This document shows, piece after piece, positions 36,564 through 36,626 of a DNA stretch of 36,626 nt. Positions within the stretch are counted from its first letter, which is position 1. Each line of letters starts with the position of its first letter. Both the position numbers and the translations under genes were made by a program. Source of the stretch: a virus; IMG/VR virus record IMGVR_UViG_3300037728_000010, positions 1 through 36,626 of that record, one strand, 5' to 3'. Below the pieces are notes generated by a model, which saw nothing but the letters and a program-made list of their open reading frames with translations, was not told the origin of the DNA and did not search any database.

Positions 36564-36626
36564 ACGTCTTTGATTTCGTTTGGTTTGAATACAGCTACAA
36601 AGTTTTCTTCTTCGATTACCTTGTAC
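36560..36626 (-). CDS. 3' end of a - strand gene (partial)
   Basis: The last 21 codons read YKVIEEENFVAVFKPNEIKD V and stop TGA at 36560-36562, overlapping the next start as ATGA. The rest lies beyond the window. Too short to assign. Confidence 0.6.
   Translation of the reverse strand, partial: YKVIEEENFVAVFKPNEIKDV

Noticed and set aside
1-36626. tRNA genes, CRISPR arrays, integrase or transposase genes
   Set aside because: I looked for cloverleaf-type ends with CCA, regularly spaced repeats and typical catalytic motifs and saw none. A tRNA-specific scan would settle the tRNA question.

Overview
This window is part of the genome of a large T4-like (myovirus) tailed phage. The diagnostic genes are a gp17-type large terminase, a gp20-type portal, a gp21-type prohead protease, a gp22-like acidic scaffold and a gp23-type major capsid protein, all on the + strand in T4 order. 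The host is not given. Three things suggest a Bacteroidota- or Rhodothermota-like Gram-negative host: almost no start codon has a Shine-Dalgarno sequence, the secreted protein at 6842-7267 has a predicted signal cleavage just before Gln, and its mature part opens with a DSVCVP block that I associate with Bacteroidota phages. This host guess is an inference.

Region 1 (1-5860, + strand): the end of one structural-type gene, a 603-aa probable virion protein, a ParB-like/nucleotidyltransferase fusion, a zinc-ribbon protein, a one-TM protein and a cupin. A 51-aa DUF1289-type gene lies on the opposite strand at 2198-2353.

Region 2 (5940-25626, + strand): the head module. Between the five recognisable head genes lie about 20 small proteins. 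At least twelve of them start with variants of one basic amphipathic helix of the type MKISxRKLKRIIREEV. I read this as a capsid-targeting peptide, analogous to the T4 internal-protein leader, that would carry these proteins into the prohead and be trimmed by the gp21-like protease. The module also holds a putative overlapping envelope pair, a holin-like protein, a bS21 ribosomal protein homologue and a probable -1 frameshift product. TATA-type late-promoter-like motifs of the form CTATATATAAnGTGAA precede several units. A strong bidirectional hairpin terminator follows the major capsid gene.

Region 3 (25689-36626, mostly - strand): a dense, tightly overlapping array of small accessory genes. 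It contains a GIY-YIG endonuclease, an HslV/proteasome-like Ntn-hydrolase, an HhH-GPD DNA glycosylase, two small Cys/His proteins, a UvrD-like helicase and a set of mini-proteins that share a hydrophobic first strand. A second GIY-YIG-type gene with four HTH repeats (32309-33403, + strand) interrupts this array. It is flanked by two diverged copies of a junction made of the gene's own 3' end plus the 3' end of the helicase gene. Both copies carry a hairpin with compensatory base changes.

No tRNA, rRNA, CRISPR array, integrase or classical insertion sequence was recognised. There is no stretch over 300 bases without a gene or described feature.
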